Position numbers and translations under genes: made by a program
Shown here: positions 49,955 through 59,500 of the stretch, piece after piece
Layout of the letters: each line of letters opens with the position of its first letter
How positions within the stretch are numbered: position 1 is the first letter of the stretch
The notes under the pieces: generated by a model
The model's input: the letters and a program-made list of their open reading frames with translations, nothing else
Database searches by the model: none
Told to the model about the DNA's origin: nothing
Assembly (NCBI RefSeq): GCF_017355985.1
Contig: NZ_JAFIQU010000023.1
Span: 1 to 64,000 of the forward strand
Source: Arenibaculum pallidiluteum
GTDB taxonomy: Bacteria; Pseudomonadota; Alphaproteobacteria; Azospirillales; Azospirillaceae
Reading direction: 5' to 3'
Length of the DNA stretch: 64,000 bases

Positions 49955-50845
49955 ATGGGAGTCGATCTCGAGTCGGCGGCGGCTCTGCTCGAGGCGAGCG
50001 ATCGCTATGTCGTCCTGCGCAAATTCGAGCCACGGCCGCGCTATCACGAGCACGACGGCTGTGCGACCCGCATCGGCCTGGTCGTCGACACCGAAACGAC
50101 GGGCCTCAGCGCCGACGATCCGATCATCCAGCTCGCAGTGGTCAAGTTCCGGTACGGGGTCGAATGCGGACGGGTGTTCGAGGCCCTCGGCAGCTGGTCA
50201 TGGTATGAGGACCCAGGCCGGCCAATCCCGCCCGATGTGACGAAGCTGACCGGCATCACCGATGACATCGTCCACGGGCAGCGCATTGATGATGGCGCAG
50301 TCGAGTCGATCCTGATCGACAGCTCGCTGGTCAGCGCCCACAACGCCGCCTTTGACCGGCCGAGGCTTGAAGAGCGCATTCCGGGCTTCGCGAACAAGCC
50401 CTGGGCCTGCTCGCATGCCGAGATCGCATGGGCGGACGAGGGCGTGGCCTCTACGAAGCTGGACTATCTCGCCTACCGACTCGGCTTCTTCTATGCGGCG
50501 CATCGGGCCGAGGACGACTGCCTCGCGCTCCTGCACATGCTGGCCCAGCCGCTCCCGGAAACCGGGCACCTTGCGCTCTCCGCCCTGCTCGAGCAGGCAC
50601 GATGCCGAACAGCACGAGTCTGGGCGATCGGCAGCGCCTTCGAGCACCGCGAGATGCTGAAGGCCCGCGGCTATCGCTGGTGCGATGGCCAGCGTGGCCG
50701 GGTCAAGAGCTGGTACCGTGACGTTCCCGAGGTGGAAGCCGAGGCCGAGCTGGATTGGCTGGCGACCGAGGCACACTGCGAGTTAGGCCGCTTCGTCTCG
50801 ATGTCCGCGCTCACCCGCCACAGCGAGCGCGCCTTCCTGCTCTGA
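49955..50845 (+). CDS. DEDD 3'-5' exonuclease
   Basis: This 296-residue exonuclease has Exo I VVDTETTGLS near residue 46, Exo II SAHNAAFDRPRLE near 130, and Exo III AHRAEDDCLALLHML near 185. The C-terminal 80 residues form a second small domain (FEHREMLKARGYRWCDGQRGRVKSW) seen in this DnaQ-like subfamily. An in-frame ATG at 49940 is an alternative. It may process DNA ends. Confidence 0.85.
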   Translation: MGVDLESAAALLEASDRYVVLRKFEPRPRYHEHDGCATRIGLVVDTETTGLSADDPIIQLAVVKFRYGVECGRVFEALGSWSWYEDPGRPIPPDVTKLTGITDDIVHGQRIDDGAVESILIDSSLVSAHNAAFDRPRLEERIPGFANKPWACSHAEIAWADEGVASTKLDYLAYRLGFFYAAHRAEDDCLALLHMLAQPLPETGHLALSALLEQARCRTARVWAIGSAFEHREMLKARGYRWCDGQRGRVKSWYRDVPEVEAEAELDWLATEAHCELGRFVSMSALTRHSERAFLL

Positions 50846-51177
50846 TCATTGCAGGGCGTATCCTCGGTCGATTGGCGTTCCGCACTCGCCGATTGCCGCG
50901 CTGATCGGCCGCCAAGTGGCTGCGCCCGCGCAGTCGCCCTGCTCGAGCGGATCATCCGCGCGCATCGCCGCATGCTGGGTAACGTCGTCTCCGTGCTGCC
51001 GAATCGGGAGTGCCGCGGCGCGGTGGCTGATCATACCGCATGGTATCGAGGCCACCATGGCGACTTTCGGCCGGCATTTCCCGTGCCATGCCGGTGGTTC
51101 TGTCGCGAATCCTTCTCATGACTCGACACGTAAAAGTGGTGAGGATAGCGTATCGGACAAAACAGGGAGGGTTGATC
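50846..51177. other. Intergenic region without recognised features
   Basis: The 332 bp after the exonuclease gene contain only short overlapping frames with no homology. I see no convincing promoter, hairpin or repeat, apart from the gggagg ribosome-binding site just before 51178. Confidence 0.5.
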
Positions 51178-51465
51178 ATGAAACGTCTGTTGCTCTGCCT
51201 GGCGCTTGTCGCCACGGCTATGCCCGCCTTGGCGGATTCCTATGTCAGGGGGTACACGCGCCGCGACGGCACCTATGTCCAGCCGCACGTGCGATCCTCG
51301 CCGAACGGCACGACGCTCGATAATTGGACAACGCGGGGCAACGTGAACCCCTACACCGGTCAGCCGGGCACTCGCAGCCCGGCATACCAGGCGCCGTCGC
51401 GCGGCACTCCGTACATGAACCCCTATGGAACACAGCGCCCCTGCTACGGGCTGGGTTGCAACTAA
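51178..51465 (+). CDS. Small exported protein, 'YTRRDGTYVQPH' family
   Basis: This 95-residue protein has a clear signal peptide (LLLCLALVATAMPALA) followed by VRGYTRRDGTYVQPHVRSSP and NVNPYTGQPGT. Similar small exported proteins occur widely in proteobacteria and phages; their role is unknown. It has a good ribosome-binding site (agggagg). Its stop overlaps the SRAP stop by 3 bp (convergent). Confidence 0.75.
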   Translation: MKRLLLCLALVATAMPALADSYVRGYTRRDGTYVQPHVRSSPNGTTLDNWTTRGNVNPYTGQPGTRSPAYQAPSRGTPYMNPYGTQRPCYGLGCN

Positions 51466-52148
51466 GCCGAGTTGAGCCGCTCGATCAGATCCGGCCGGTC
51501 ATTCCGCACGTTGCCGACGTCCCTGTGCACTGGCCAGGCAGTCATTGCCTCGGCTGGATAGGGTTTGAGCAGCGCGGCGAGCTCGTCCGGGCTCGCCTCC
51601 TCCTCGCCGAGCCACTGGCCCCACGCGTCTGGTGGCAGGATCGCAGGCATGCGGTCGTGGATCGGCGCGGCAACCGCGTTCGGCTCACCCGTGATGATCG
51701 TGTAGGTGTGCTCCCACAGCTGGGTCGCCGGGTTCTTCCAGCCTTCCCAGAGGCCCGCGAACGCGAAGAGCGACTGGTCCGCCATGGCGATGGCGTAGGG
51801 CTGCTTGGTCTTGGCGTCGAGCTTCTTCCACTCGTAGAAGGCGTCCGTTGGCACCAGGCAGCGCCGCTTGGCGAAAGCGGTCTTGAAGGCGCCCGAGGTG
51901 CGGACGGTCTCCTGCCGGGCGTTGATCATCCGGCTGTCGATGGTGGGGTCCTTGGCCCAGGACGGCACCAACCCCCAGCGCAGCAGGTCGAGGCGCCGCT
52001 CCTTGGTCTCCGAGTTGAATCGGATGACCGGGAGCTGCTGCAGGGGCGCCGCATTATATCGAGGCTCGAAGTTTGGTAGCGATCCGGTGACGCCGAAGCG
52101 CTCGGCAATCAGCGACGGGGAGCTGTGAATCGTGTAGCGGCCACACAT
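51462..52148 (-). CDS. SOS response-associated peptidase (SRAP/HMCES-YedK family)
   Basis: This 228-residue protein has the invariant N-terminal MCGRY; Cys2 crosslinks abasic sites in single-stranded DNA after Met removal. NARQET, CLVPTDAFYEWKK and the catalytic HDRMPAIL are present. The start must be ATG 52148, because a longer N-terminus would bury Cys2. An unusual in-frame extension lies upstream and is listed separately. Confidence 0.92.
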   Translation of the reverse strand: MCGRYTIHSSPSLIAERFGVTGSLPNFEPRYNAAPLQQLPVIRFNSETKERRLDLLRWGLVPSWAKDPTIDSRMINARQETVRTSGAFKTAFAKRRCLVPTDAFYEWKKLDAKTKQPYAIAMADQSLFAFAGLWEGWKNPATQLWEHTYTIITGEPNAVAAPIHDRMPAILPPDAWGQWLGEEEASPDELAALLKPYPAEAMTAWPVHRDVGNVRNDRPDLIERLNSA

Positions 52149-52436
52149 GCCAGGACCATAACCCAGATTTGCCGGCGCCGCTTCCACTCCGAAGTTACGC
52201 GGCGGGCCAATGCGGAACTCGGCGAAGGGCTGGCCCCGCATGTCGCGGATGATCTCGTTCGCGGCGCTGTAGAGCGGCATCATCGCGCTGCCGCCGAAGG
52301 CCTGCAGCAGGGCCCGTACCTTCTCTTCCGGCACGCCACTTCGCCTGAGGAGCTCGGCCGTGAGCTTGCTCACCACGTCCACCCGCCATCCCAAGGACCG
52401 ATCTCGATCCTCTCGCCCATCCGCTTCCATCGCCAC
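52149..52436 (-). other. In-frame open extension upstream of SRAP, coding-like
   Basis: From ATG 52436 the frame is open for 96 codons straight into MCGRY with no stop. The product contains two amphipathic helices (VSKLTAELLRRSGVPEEKV; SAANEIIRDMRGQPF), unlike random sequence. It could be a separate small protein whose stop was lost, or a remnant. As a fusion it would inactivate the SRAP Cys2. Confidence 0.35.
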
Positions 52437-52754
52437 CCCCCAAACAACCGAACAAACCTAGAACACGCCATGACGGGGAGTCGAGGGCTAGGCGCCACAA
52501 GGGCTCAACTGCTGGTGATCTTCGGCTGTGCTGGGGGAACTCCGCGATCTCCATAATCGGCCGTGGAGGCGTTGTACCAGTGGCGCCGGAGCAGCACGGC
52601 GGTCGTCCGATCAGCCTTCAGCCCGACAAGTGATGGCACGAGGCTGTTAGTGAATAATTTTGCATTAAGGCTTCATTTATGGCTTATGGGGTGGACTGGC
52701 GCAGGCAATGCCCAGCCTAGGGCTCGGCGAGGCTGGGGCAGACGGACAGCCAGG
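52437..52754. other. Intergenic region before the glycosyltransferase gene
   Basis: No gene is supported here. An AT-rich stretch around 52,645-52,685 stands out and probably contains the promoter of the glycosyltransferase gene. I cannot place clean -35 and -10 boxes. Confidence 0.4.
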
Positions 52755-54062
52755 ATGCGGATCGTTTTCATCCACCAGAATATGCCCGGTCAGTTCAAGC
52801 ACCTGGCGCGTCATCTGGCGGCCGACGCTGACAACGAAGTCGTCTTTCTGACACGACGGCGTGACGTGGACATTCCTGGCGTGCGGCGAATCACCTACGC
52901 GCCCCGGCGTGAGCCCGCTCGCAGCACGCACCGCTATCTTGTCGGTACCGAAAGAGCCGTTCTGCACGGGCAGCAGGTCGCGCGGGTGCTGGGTGAGTTG
53001 AAGGCGGAGGGATTTCTGCCGGACATCATTTACGCTCACCCCGGTTGGGGTGAAGCATTGTTCATCAAGGATGTCTTCCCACAGGTTCCGCTGCTAGGGT
53101 TCTTCGAGTTCTATTATTCCAGTATGGGCGCCGATCTGGGATTCGACCCGGCATCGCCAGCGAGTTTAAACGACTCCTGTAGGGTGCGCGTAAAGAACAT
53201 CACAAACCTTCTGAGCCTGGAGGCAGTGGATGCTGGAATTTCTCCCACGGGCTGGCAGGCCAGTCGGTACCCAAAGGAGTATCGTTACAAGCTCTCAGTG
53301 ATATTCGACGGGATCGATACCAATGTTTGCCTCCCGAATGATGACACGTGCCTCATTCTGCCGAGCGGGCGAGTGCTGACGAAGCGTGACGAGGTTGTAA
53401 CCTATGTGTCGCGAAGCTTAGAACCGTACCGAGGTTTTCCGCAGTTCATGCGTGCGGTGGATATCCTATGCCGCGAGCGATCAAACGCGCAATTCGTCGT
53501 AATCGGCGCTGACACGGTCAGCTACGGACAGCCGGCGCCAGCAGGCAAGACGTACCGTGAGTTGGCGCTCGCTGAAGTCGAAATCGACCCGGAGCGTGTG
53601 CATTTCCTGGGCCGCGTACCCTATTCGACATACTTGGAAGCCCTCCGCGTCTCATCGGCGCACGTGTACCTGACCTATCCCTTTGTCCTGTCCTGGTCGA
53701 TGCTGGAGGCCATGGCATGCGGTTGCACCGTGGTAGGCTCGCGCACGGCACCGGTCGAGGAGGTGATCGAGGACGGAGTGAATGGCTGGCTGGTCGACTT
53801 CTTCGATTCCCGTGCAATCGCAGACCGTGTCATTGCGGTTCTTGATAGCAGAACTGGCCCACCTAGCCTGAGCCTGGCCGCTCGCGAGACCGTGATGGTC
53901 CGCTACGAACTCAGTCGTTGCCTCGCCGCTCAGCTCGGGCTCATCGCGGCACTCATCGATGGCTGGCGACCTCGTCCGGACGGATTGTCTTGGAACCACC
54001 ACGGTGCCGGCGTGCATGCGCCGCGGTCTCGGATCCCGGATCTTGCGGCCGCGCGGGTATGA
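52755..54062 (+). CDS. Glycosyltransferase, GT4-like
   Basis: This 435-residue two-Rossmann-fold glycosyltransferase has the N-terminal RIVFIHQNMPGQFKHLA and the GT4 C-terminal donor site EAMACGCTVVGSRTAPVEEVIEDG near residue 320. The frame is open upstream, but the ATG at 52755 matches the family start. It sits just before the toxin acyltransferase and may glycosylate a surface or exported product; a role in the RTX locus is not shown. Confidence 0.88.
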   Translation: MRIVFIHQNMPGQFKHLARHLAADADNEVVFLTRRRDVDIPGVRRITYAPRREPARSTHRYLVGTERAVLHGQQVARVLGELKAEGFLPDIIYAHPGWGEALFIKDVFPQVPLLGFFEFYYSSMGADLGFDPASPASLNDSCRVRVKNITNLLSLEAVDAGISPTGWQASRYPKEYRYKLSVIFDGIDTNVCLPNDDTCLILPSGRVLTKRDEVVTYVSRSLEPYRGFPQFMRAVDILCRERSNAQFVVIGADTVSYGQPAPAGKTYRELALAEVEIDPERVHFLGRVPYSTYLEALRVSSAHVYLTYPFVLSWSMLEAMACGCTVVGSRTAPVEEVIEDGVNGWLVDFFDSRAIADRVIAVLDSRTGPPSLSLAARETVMVRYELSRCLAAQLGLIAALIDGWRPRPDGLSWNHHGAGVHAPRSRIPDLAAARV

Positions 54063-54132
54063 GCCCGTCTATTCTGCCGTCCGGGACCTATCTGGGGACG
54101 TGCAGGCGCTAGGCAACTTAAGAAGGAGATCC

Positions 54133-54687
54133 ATGCGTGTTGAAGATCAATACCCTGCAGAGAACACTGATGGCCGCCGATGGGGAGTGCCGCGCATGAC
54201 CTCAGGAAAGAAGCCCGAAGGCGTGCAGGGTCCTGGCATTAAGCCAACTCCCGCGCCACAGGCAGGCCACATTGGTGGCCAGACCACGCTGGCTGGTATC
54301 TTCGGCGAGATCGTTTGGCTCCTGTCGCAGTCCAGCGGCCACAAGTTCCTGTTCATCGCCGACCTTGAATGGTTCCTGATGCCGGCGCTGATGCTGGGTC
54401 AGTTCCGCACCTTTCGCGATGGCGAGCGTATCGTCGGCCTAGCGATGTGGGCGCACCTGTCGGAGGAGGTCGAGGCACGGGTGAACCAAGGTATCGTCAA
54501 GCTGGCGCCGAGCGACTGGAAATCGGGCGACCGCACTTGGCTGGTCGAACTCATCACGCCATTCGGTGGCGTCGAGGCAATGATCGAGGATCTGCGCAAG
54601 ACGGCGTTGAAGGGCCACAGCTTCAGCTTTCATGTGACCGGGCCTGATGGACAACGCCAGATCCGCACGCTGCCGGTCGAGGGGTGA
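54133..54687 (+). CDS. RTX toxin-activating lysine acyltransferase (HlyC family)
   Basis: This 184-residue HlyC/RtxC-type enzyme transfers an acyl chain to lysines of an RTX protoxin. The segments IFGEIVWLLSQSSGHKF, MWAHLSEEVE and DWKSGDRTWLVELITPFGG align with HlyC. The catalytic His70 and Asp133 are present. It has an excellent ribosome-binding site (agaaggagat). The RTX gene is 1.9 kb downstream, separated by an IS remnant and a low-GC gene. Confidence 0.88.
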   Translation: MRVEDQYPAENTDGRRWGVPRMTSGKKPEGVQGPGIKPTPAPQAGHIGGQTTLAGIFGEIVWLLSQSSGHKFLFIADLEWFLMPALMLGQFRTFRDGERIVGLAMWAHLSEEVEARVNQGIVKLAPSDWKSGDRTWLVELITPFGGVEAMIEDLRKTALKGHSFSFHVTGPDGQRQIRTLPVEG

Positions 54688-54847
54688 ACCTGCTGGCGCG
54701 CTCTTGGTCCTCGCGGGACGGGTCGCCGACGGCACGCGCAGCCACACATCCCGTCGAGAATATCGATCTGGAATTTATGGTCACGCTGATCAGAGTGCAC
54801 GCTCAAATGGCTCGGCTGTGGTAGGTGCTGTTCTGGGCGCGGTTTAG

Positions 54848-55578
54848 AGCGCCTAACAGAATCATCTCTGGACGAAGCGCCAGCAGATGAGGCTGGCAGC
54901 GATGTGATGGAATGCTCTGAAGGTGTCGGCGCGCCGCTCGTAGCGGACAGCGATGCGGCGGACGCGGGCGAACCAAGCCAGTGTGCGCGCGACCACCCTT
55001 CGGTCTCGGCTCAGGCGCTCGCTGCTCTCGATGCCGCGCCGGGCGATCCGGGGGATGATGGCGCGTCGGCGCAGCGCCCAACGGCGGCGCGCATAGTCAT
55101 AGCCCTTGTCGGCGTGGAGCTTGGCGGGCCTTCGGCGCGGCCGACCGACACACTGGCGGATCGGCGGCATGGCATCGACGAGATCCTCCAGGAGCAGGCT
55201 GTCGTGGCGGTTCGCCGGGGAGACCTTCAGGGCGAGCGGAATGCCGTCGGCAGCGACAAGGAGGTGGCGCTTCGAGCCCGTCTTGCCACGGTCCGTCGGG
55301 TTCGGACCGGTCTCCTCGCCCCCCCTTTTGGCAGGAACGCTGGAGCTGTCCACCGCAGCAGGCGACCAGACGATCGCGTTGGCCCAGCCGAGCCGGTCGA
55401 GCAGGATACGGTGCAGGCGCTCCCACACGCCGGCCTGCTGCCATTCGTGGAGCCGACGCTAGCACGTCATGCCCGATACGCCGTCACTTGTTGGCGAACA
55501 AGCACGGCTGGCGCTGATCGAGGCCCGGTCGACCAGCTCCCAAACATTCTTCGACGCGACCCCATCAGCCTAGGCGCT
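54848..55578 (-). mobile_element. Decayed IS5-family insertion sequence
   Basis: The element is bounded by short inverted repeats AGCGCCTA (54848-54855) and TAGGCGCT (55571-55578), about 730 bp apart, and holds a broken IS5-type transposase. No clear target duplication is visible. It separates the HlyC gene from the rest of the toxin locus. Confidence 0.7.
54862..55560 (-). pseudogene. IS5-family transposase, disrupted
   Basis: The C-terminal part is clear: VDSSSVPAKRGG, TDRGKTGSKRHLLVAADG, then LHADKGYDYARRR and LAASLICWRF. In the same frame upstream, the family motif GMTCWRRL reads GMTC-stop-RRL, because a TAG at 55459-55461 replaces the Trp codon. Upstream of that the N-terminal third has decayed. 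The enzyme cannot be made full length. Confidence 0.85.
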
Positions 55579-55597
55579 TGCATCCACGCACTTTAAT

Positions 55598-55626
55598 TTG
55601 TCATTAACAGTAATATAAAATAGAAT
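55598..55626 (+). promoter_or_regulatory. Predicted sigma-70 promoter before the RTX-linked exported protein
   Basis: TTGTCA (55598-55603) and TAGAAT (55621-55626) are spaced by 17 bp in an AT-rich stretch right after the IS end, about 180 bp before the gene at 55805. The IS may have brought or created it. Confidence 0.45.
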
Positions 55627-55804
55627 TATCGGCTTCTGCGGTGTATGATGACCGCTAGGTTAATGTTGTGGATCGCATGGTTGGCGGATGCATGAAACCC
55701 ATGTGACCAACGGTGGAGCAATCGGCTCACCGAATGTTCGCGATGCGTCCTGTAATCCGGCTGTGTGACCGATTGAAATGCAGTCATGAGAACAAGGTGC
55801 CTCC

Positions 55805-56587
55805 ATGCGTATCCTGCTCTGTGCACCGTTACTGCGCGTAACGATTATAATATACATTATTTCCTTGGCTTTTTCATCGAGGTTAGTACTTGCAGACATC
55901 GTGGCATTCGAGCTCCTCGACTATGATCTCCACTATGCCTACACAAAAGACGGCAAGGATTACATAAAGGCGAAGCGGTACGGCATCCCATTAGATGACT
56001 ATTACTCTATTGCTGTTAACGAATCAAGTATTGAACCCTTTAAAGAGGGGGCGGATCTATCTGGAATACGAATCGCCTCACCAGAATTCTCTTACCAGCT
56101 TTCGGTGCAGGATAGTCTCCATCTTGATTACCCATATGGAAGCTCCTGTGCAGTCGGGTTTGGGCCGATTCTTACCCTAAGGAGCGGAGATCACATATCA
56201 AAATGGATGGCCTTTGAGAAGGCACCAGTGAAAGAAATAACGAACGAACTATGCGATATTACTCTTGGAATTTCCGATATTGAGTTGTCCTATTCTCCGA
56301 TCGGTATGACGTTATTTGTACTGCCCAACGGAAACGTCGTTATTCCAATATTGAACACTTACCTACTAGCTCGCAGCGGTGGGGCGACCGCTATCAAGGA
56401 TTTGTCCATATCTAATGAACGACTCCTGCTAATACCTGCAGATGAGATTCTTGAGCGATTTAATCGTGAGGTTAAGCAGCACGTCGGAGAGCGTGACACG
56501 GTGCACCGGTATTTGAGCTTTATTCAGGAGCTTCAAGGGCATCTTCGCCGTATTGACCATTCTGTTAAATTGGAAACTAAGCCATGA
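55805..56587 (+). CDS. Low-GC exported protein coupled to the RTX gene
   Basis: This 260-residue protein has an N-terminal hydrophobic leader (residues 10-30, VTIIIYIISLAFSS) ending near LADI, so it is probably exported or membrane-anchored. No family is recognised. Base composition is visibly AT-rich (roughly 40-50% GC by eye) compared with the core. The stop overlaps the RTX start by 4 bp (ATGA), suggesting translational coupling. An immunity protein or chaperone for the RTX protein is an attractive but unproven idea. Confidence 0.75.
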   Translation: MRILLCAPLLRVTIIIYIISLAFSSRLVLADIVAFELLDYDLHYAYTKDGKDYIKAKRYGIPLDDYYSIAVNESSIEPFKEGADLSGIRIASPEFSYQLSVQDSLHLDYPYGSSCAVGFGPILTLRSGDHISKWMAFEKAPVKEITNELCDITLGISDIELSYSPIGMTLFVLPNGNVVIPILNTYLLARSGGATAIKDLSISNERLLLIPADEILERFNREVKQHVGERDTVHRYLSFIQELQGHLRRIDHSVKLETKP

Positions 56588-59500
56588 GCGGCCCTAAGCA
56601 TATTACCCTCGCGATCCGCAATGTCGAGGGCGGAGGCTACCATATTAGCGCTGCCGGCAAGGACGATAGCGGCTATTCCTTCGGGCCAACTCAGGGTGAT
56701 TTAAGAAAGAATCGGGAAGCGAGGCAGACTCTTGACGGGCTAATTACCAACTTTGGGGAACGCTACGGCATTACTGGAGCTCTCGCGGAAACTATTAAGA
56801 AATCTTTCACTATACAAGGAAAAATGGATCCAAACGACCCTATCTGGTCAAACCGCGATAAACTTAATGCATTGCTGGGTTCTGCTGAGGCTCGGCCATT
56901 CATTGACAGAATGGCAGATATCCATGTTGCAAGCGCAGTGGCGGAAGTTAAGACGGTTTCCGATGCTGTCTCGAGAAAATGGAATGTGACGCTAGATCCT
57001 GCAAGCGAGGCTCTTCTCGCGACCTGGACAAATATGACCGGGAACCTGGATACAGCAGAAAGGTATTTTGGCGGTGAGGAGGTCACTTACAACGGGAAAG
57101 AACAAACTCTACATCATCCGCCAACGTTCGATGATGTTTACGAATATCTTCGCGATAATGATTATTACAGGAGAAATCCGCGGAATTTTGAGAACAATAT
57201 TGAAAAAGTTTTTAAGGCGCTCGACGCTGCGGGAATTCCGCGCCCAGTTCTACCATCAAGCCTTCTAGAAGGTGGTGATCCTGATTCACCGGGTGGCTCA
57301 GATGAAACCCTGAACGGAGGCTCTGGCGAGGATTCACTTCATGACGCAGGGGGCGCCGACTCCGGTGACCAGAGGCCTATTATCGACCTTCCAAGCTTGG
57401 AAGACTTTCAGAAGGCCGGCGTTGCTGGCCTGGGTAGTATTGCCGGAGCGCTGACATCCATCATTTCCGGCGATAACTTTATCGGAAATGTAGTGGCGTC
57501 GCCACTCGCATCATTGATTAGCACGGACATATTTTCTTCCGCGCTCGGAATGGAGGTGGCAGGAGACCTCATCTCCACATTTGGAGAATCTCTCCCCGTC
57601 TCGACGGTATCCTTCTTTACGGACCGCCTAACTGACATTCTAGGCCTTGAGGGGCTTGCCGATTCGCTGGTCGATTTGGCTCTGAATGCGGTAATCGTCA
57701 GCCCACTTATGAACGCGACGTTGGACGTGGGTACGTCGCTCGGTGAAGCCCTCTCAGGTGTTGGACTCACAAACCTTCTTGATGCCGGAATGGGCACCAT
57801 CGGTGCATTTCTCGGCAGCAAACTGATTGGAGCTGAAACGCTCGGAGGGCAGATCCTTGGCGCCGGCGGTAGCGCCGCTGGATCGATCATCGGCCAAGCC
57901 GCGATCCCGATTCCCGGAGTTGGTGCGCTCATCGGGTCCTTTATCGGGAGCACAGTCGGTCGTCTTGTCGGGAACCTCTTCGGCGGCAAGCCTTCCGCAG
58001 GCCCTATGGCATTTGCGGACGTCGACTACGAGGACGGCGAATACCGCGTCGTCTCGGTCGGGCAGGATAACCACGGCGACCTCGGCGTCGCACGTGCCAT
58101 GGGCGAGAAGGTTGCCGATGCGCTGAACGCTGTGCTCGCACTGACAGGAGGGGAGCCATCCAAAGGGAACCCGACTCCCTTCACGGTGGGCTATCACAAG
58201 GGCGAGTTCCTGTGTCAGGAGCCGTATGACTCCAACCGCGAGAAGTTCGGCACCGATGCAAACCGCGCTGTGTTCGAGGCGGTACAACGAGCGATCGCCG
58301 ACATGCAGCTTGCCGGTGGCGATCCGATCGTCATGCATGCGCTTCAGGCGGCGCAAACTGGCAATCTGCAGGAGCTCCTGAACAACCTGCAGGCGGCAGC
58401 TGATTACAGCGCGCTCGTGGAAGCCGGGATGGACCCGGATGAGGTGCTTGCCGATCCCGAGCAAGCCGGTGCCTGGAGGTCAGTGCTCGAGAAAGCCAAG
58501 GAGCTTGGGCTCGATGAAGCCGCGAAGAACGCCGCCGCCGAACAAGCGGCCGCGGCCGCCTTAGACGTCACACCAGCACCAGAGTGGGAGGCTGAACAGG
58601 GCGGAGAAACTCCTGATGCCGTGTTCTTCGAGCCGACGTCCTTTGTCGACCCGACGGAGCTCGACGAAGATGGGCTCCCGCCGGAGTTGCAGGCTCTGCA
58701 GGGCGGCGCGACTTCCGAGCACCGCCCGGCGAGCGGCGACATTGGCTTCGGGGCCAGCTCCACGGCCGCCAGCGCCGTCAATTGGGTTGAGGCAGAGTAT
58801 CACGGCGGCGGAGAGGGCGAGGCCGGCGGAGGAGGCAGTTCCGTCCTGGGGCCAATCCTCGGTACTGGTGGAATCGATGCGATTGCCGGTTCCCACGACC
58901 TGAAAGATACCGGAATCGAGTTTGCAGTCGGCTCGGCGGGCAATGACCGGGTTACGGGAGGCAATATCGCCGAGACTATATCTGGGGCTCAAGGCGCGGA
59001 CACCCTGGTTGGCGGCGGCGGTGCAGATCTCCTGCGGGGCGGAAGTGGTGACGATGAGCTCCGCGGTGGCATCGGTGACGATGTTCTCATTGGTGGTACG
59101 GGCGACGACCTGTTGTCGGGCGGTGCCGGCGACGACGTGTTGGCAGGTGGTGGCGGCGACGACAAGCTGACAGGTGGTGAAGGCTCTGACGCCCTCGATG
59201 GCGGCGCGGGGGAAGATCTTCTGCGTGGAGGGACGGGCGCGGACCTCCTTCTCGGCGGTTCAGGAGATGACCGGCTCGAAGGCGAGGCCGGTAACGACCG
59301 TCTGCTTGGTGGAGCGGGCGACGACACGCTCGACGGTGGTGCCGGCGCAGACCGGATGTGGGGCGGTGACGGCAACGACGTCCTGAAGGGAGGAACAGGA
59401 GCGGACCTGCTGTCAGGCGGCGCTGGCGACGATGTCCTCGTCGGCGGCAGCGGCGCCGACAGGCTCGACGGTGGGGATGGAACCGACTCGGTTTCTTACT

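Noticed and set aside
54904-55596. Rightward 230-codon frame across the IS remnant
   Set aside because: It is the antisense shadow of the IS5 transposase.
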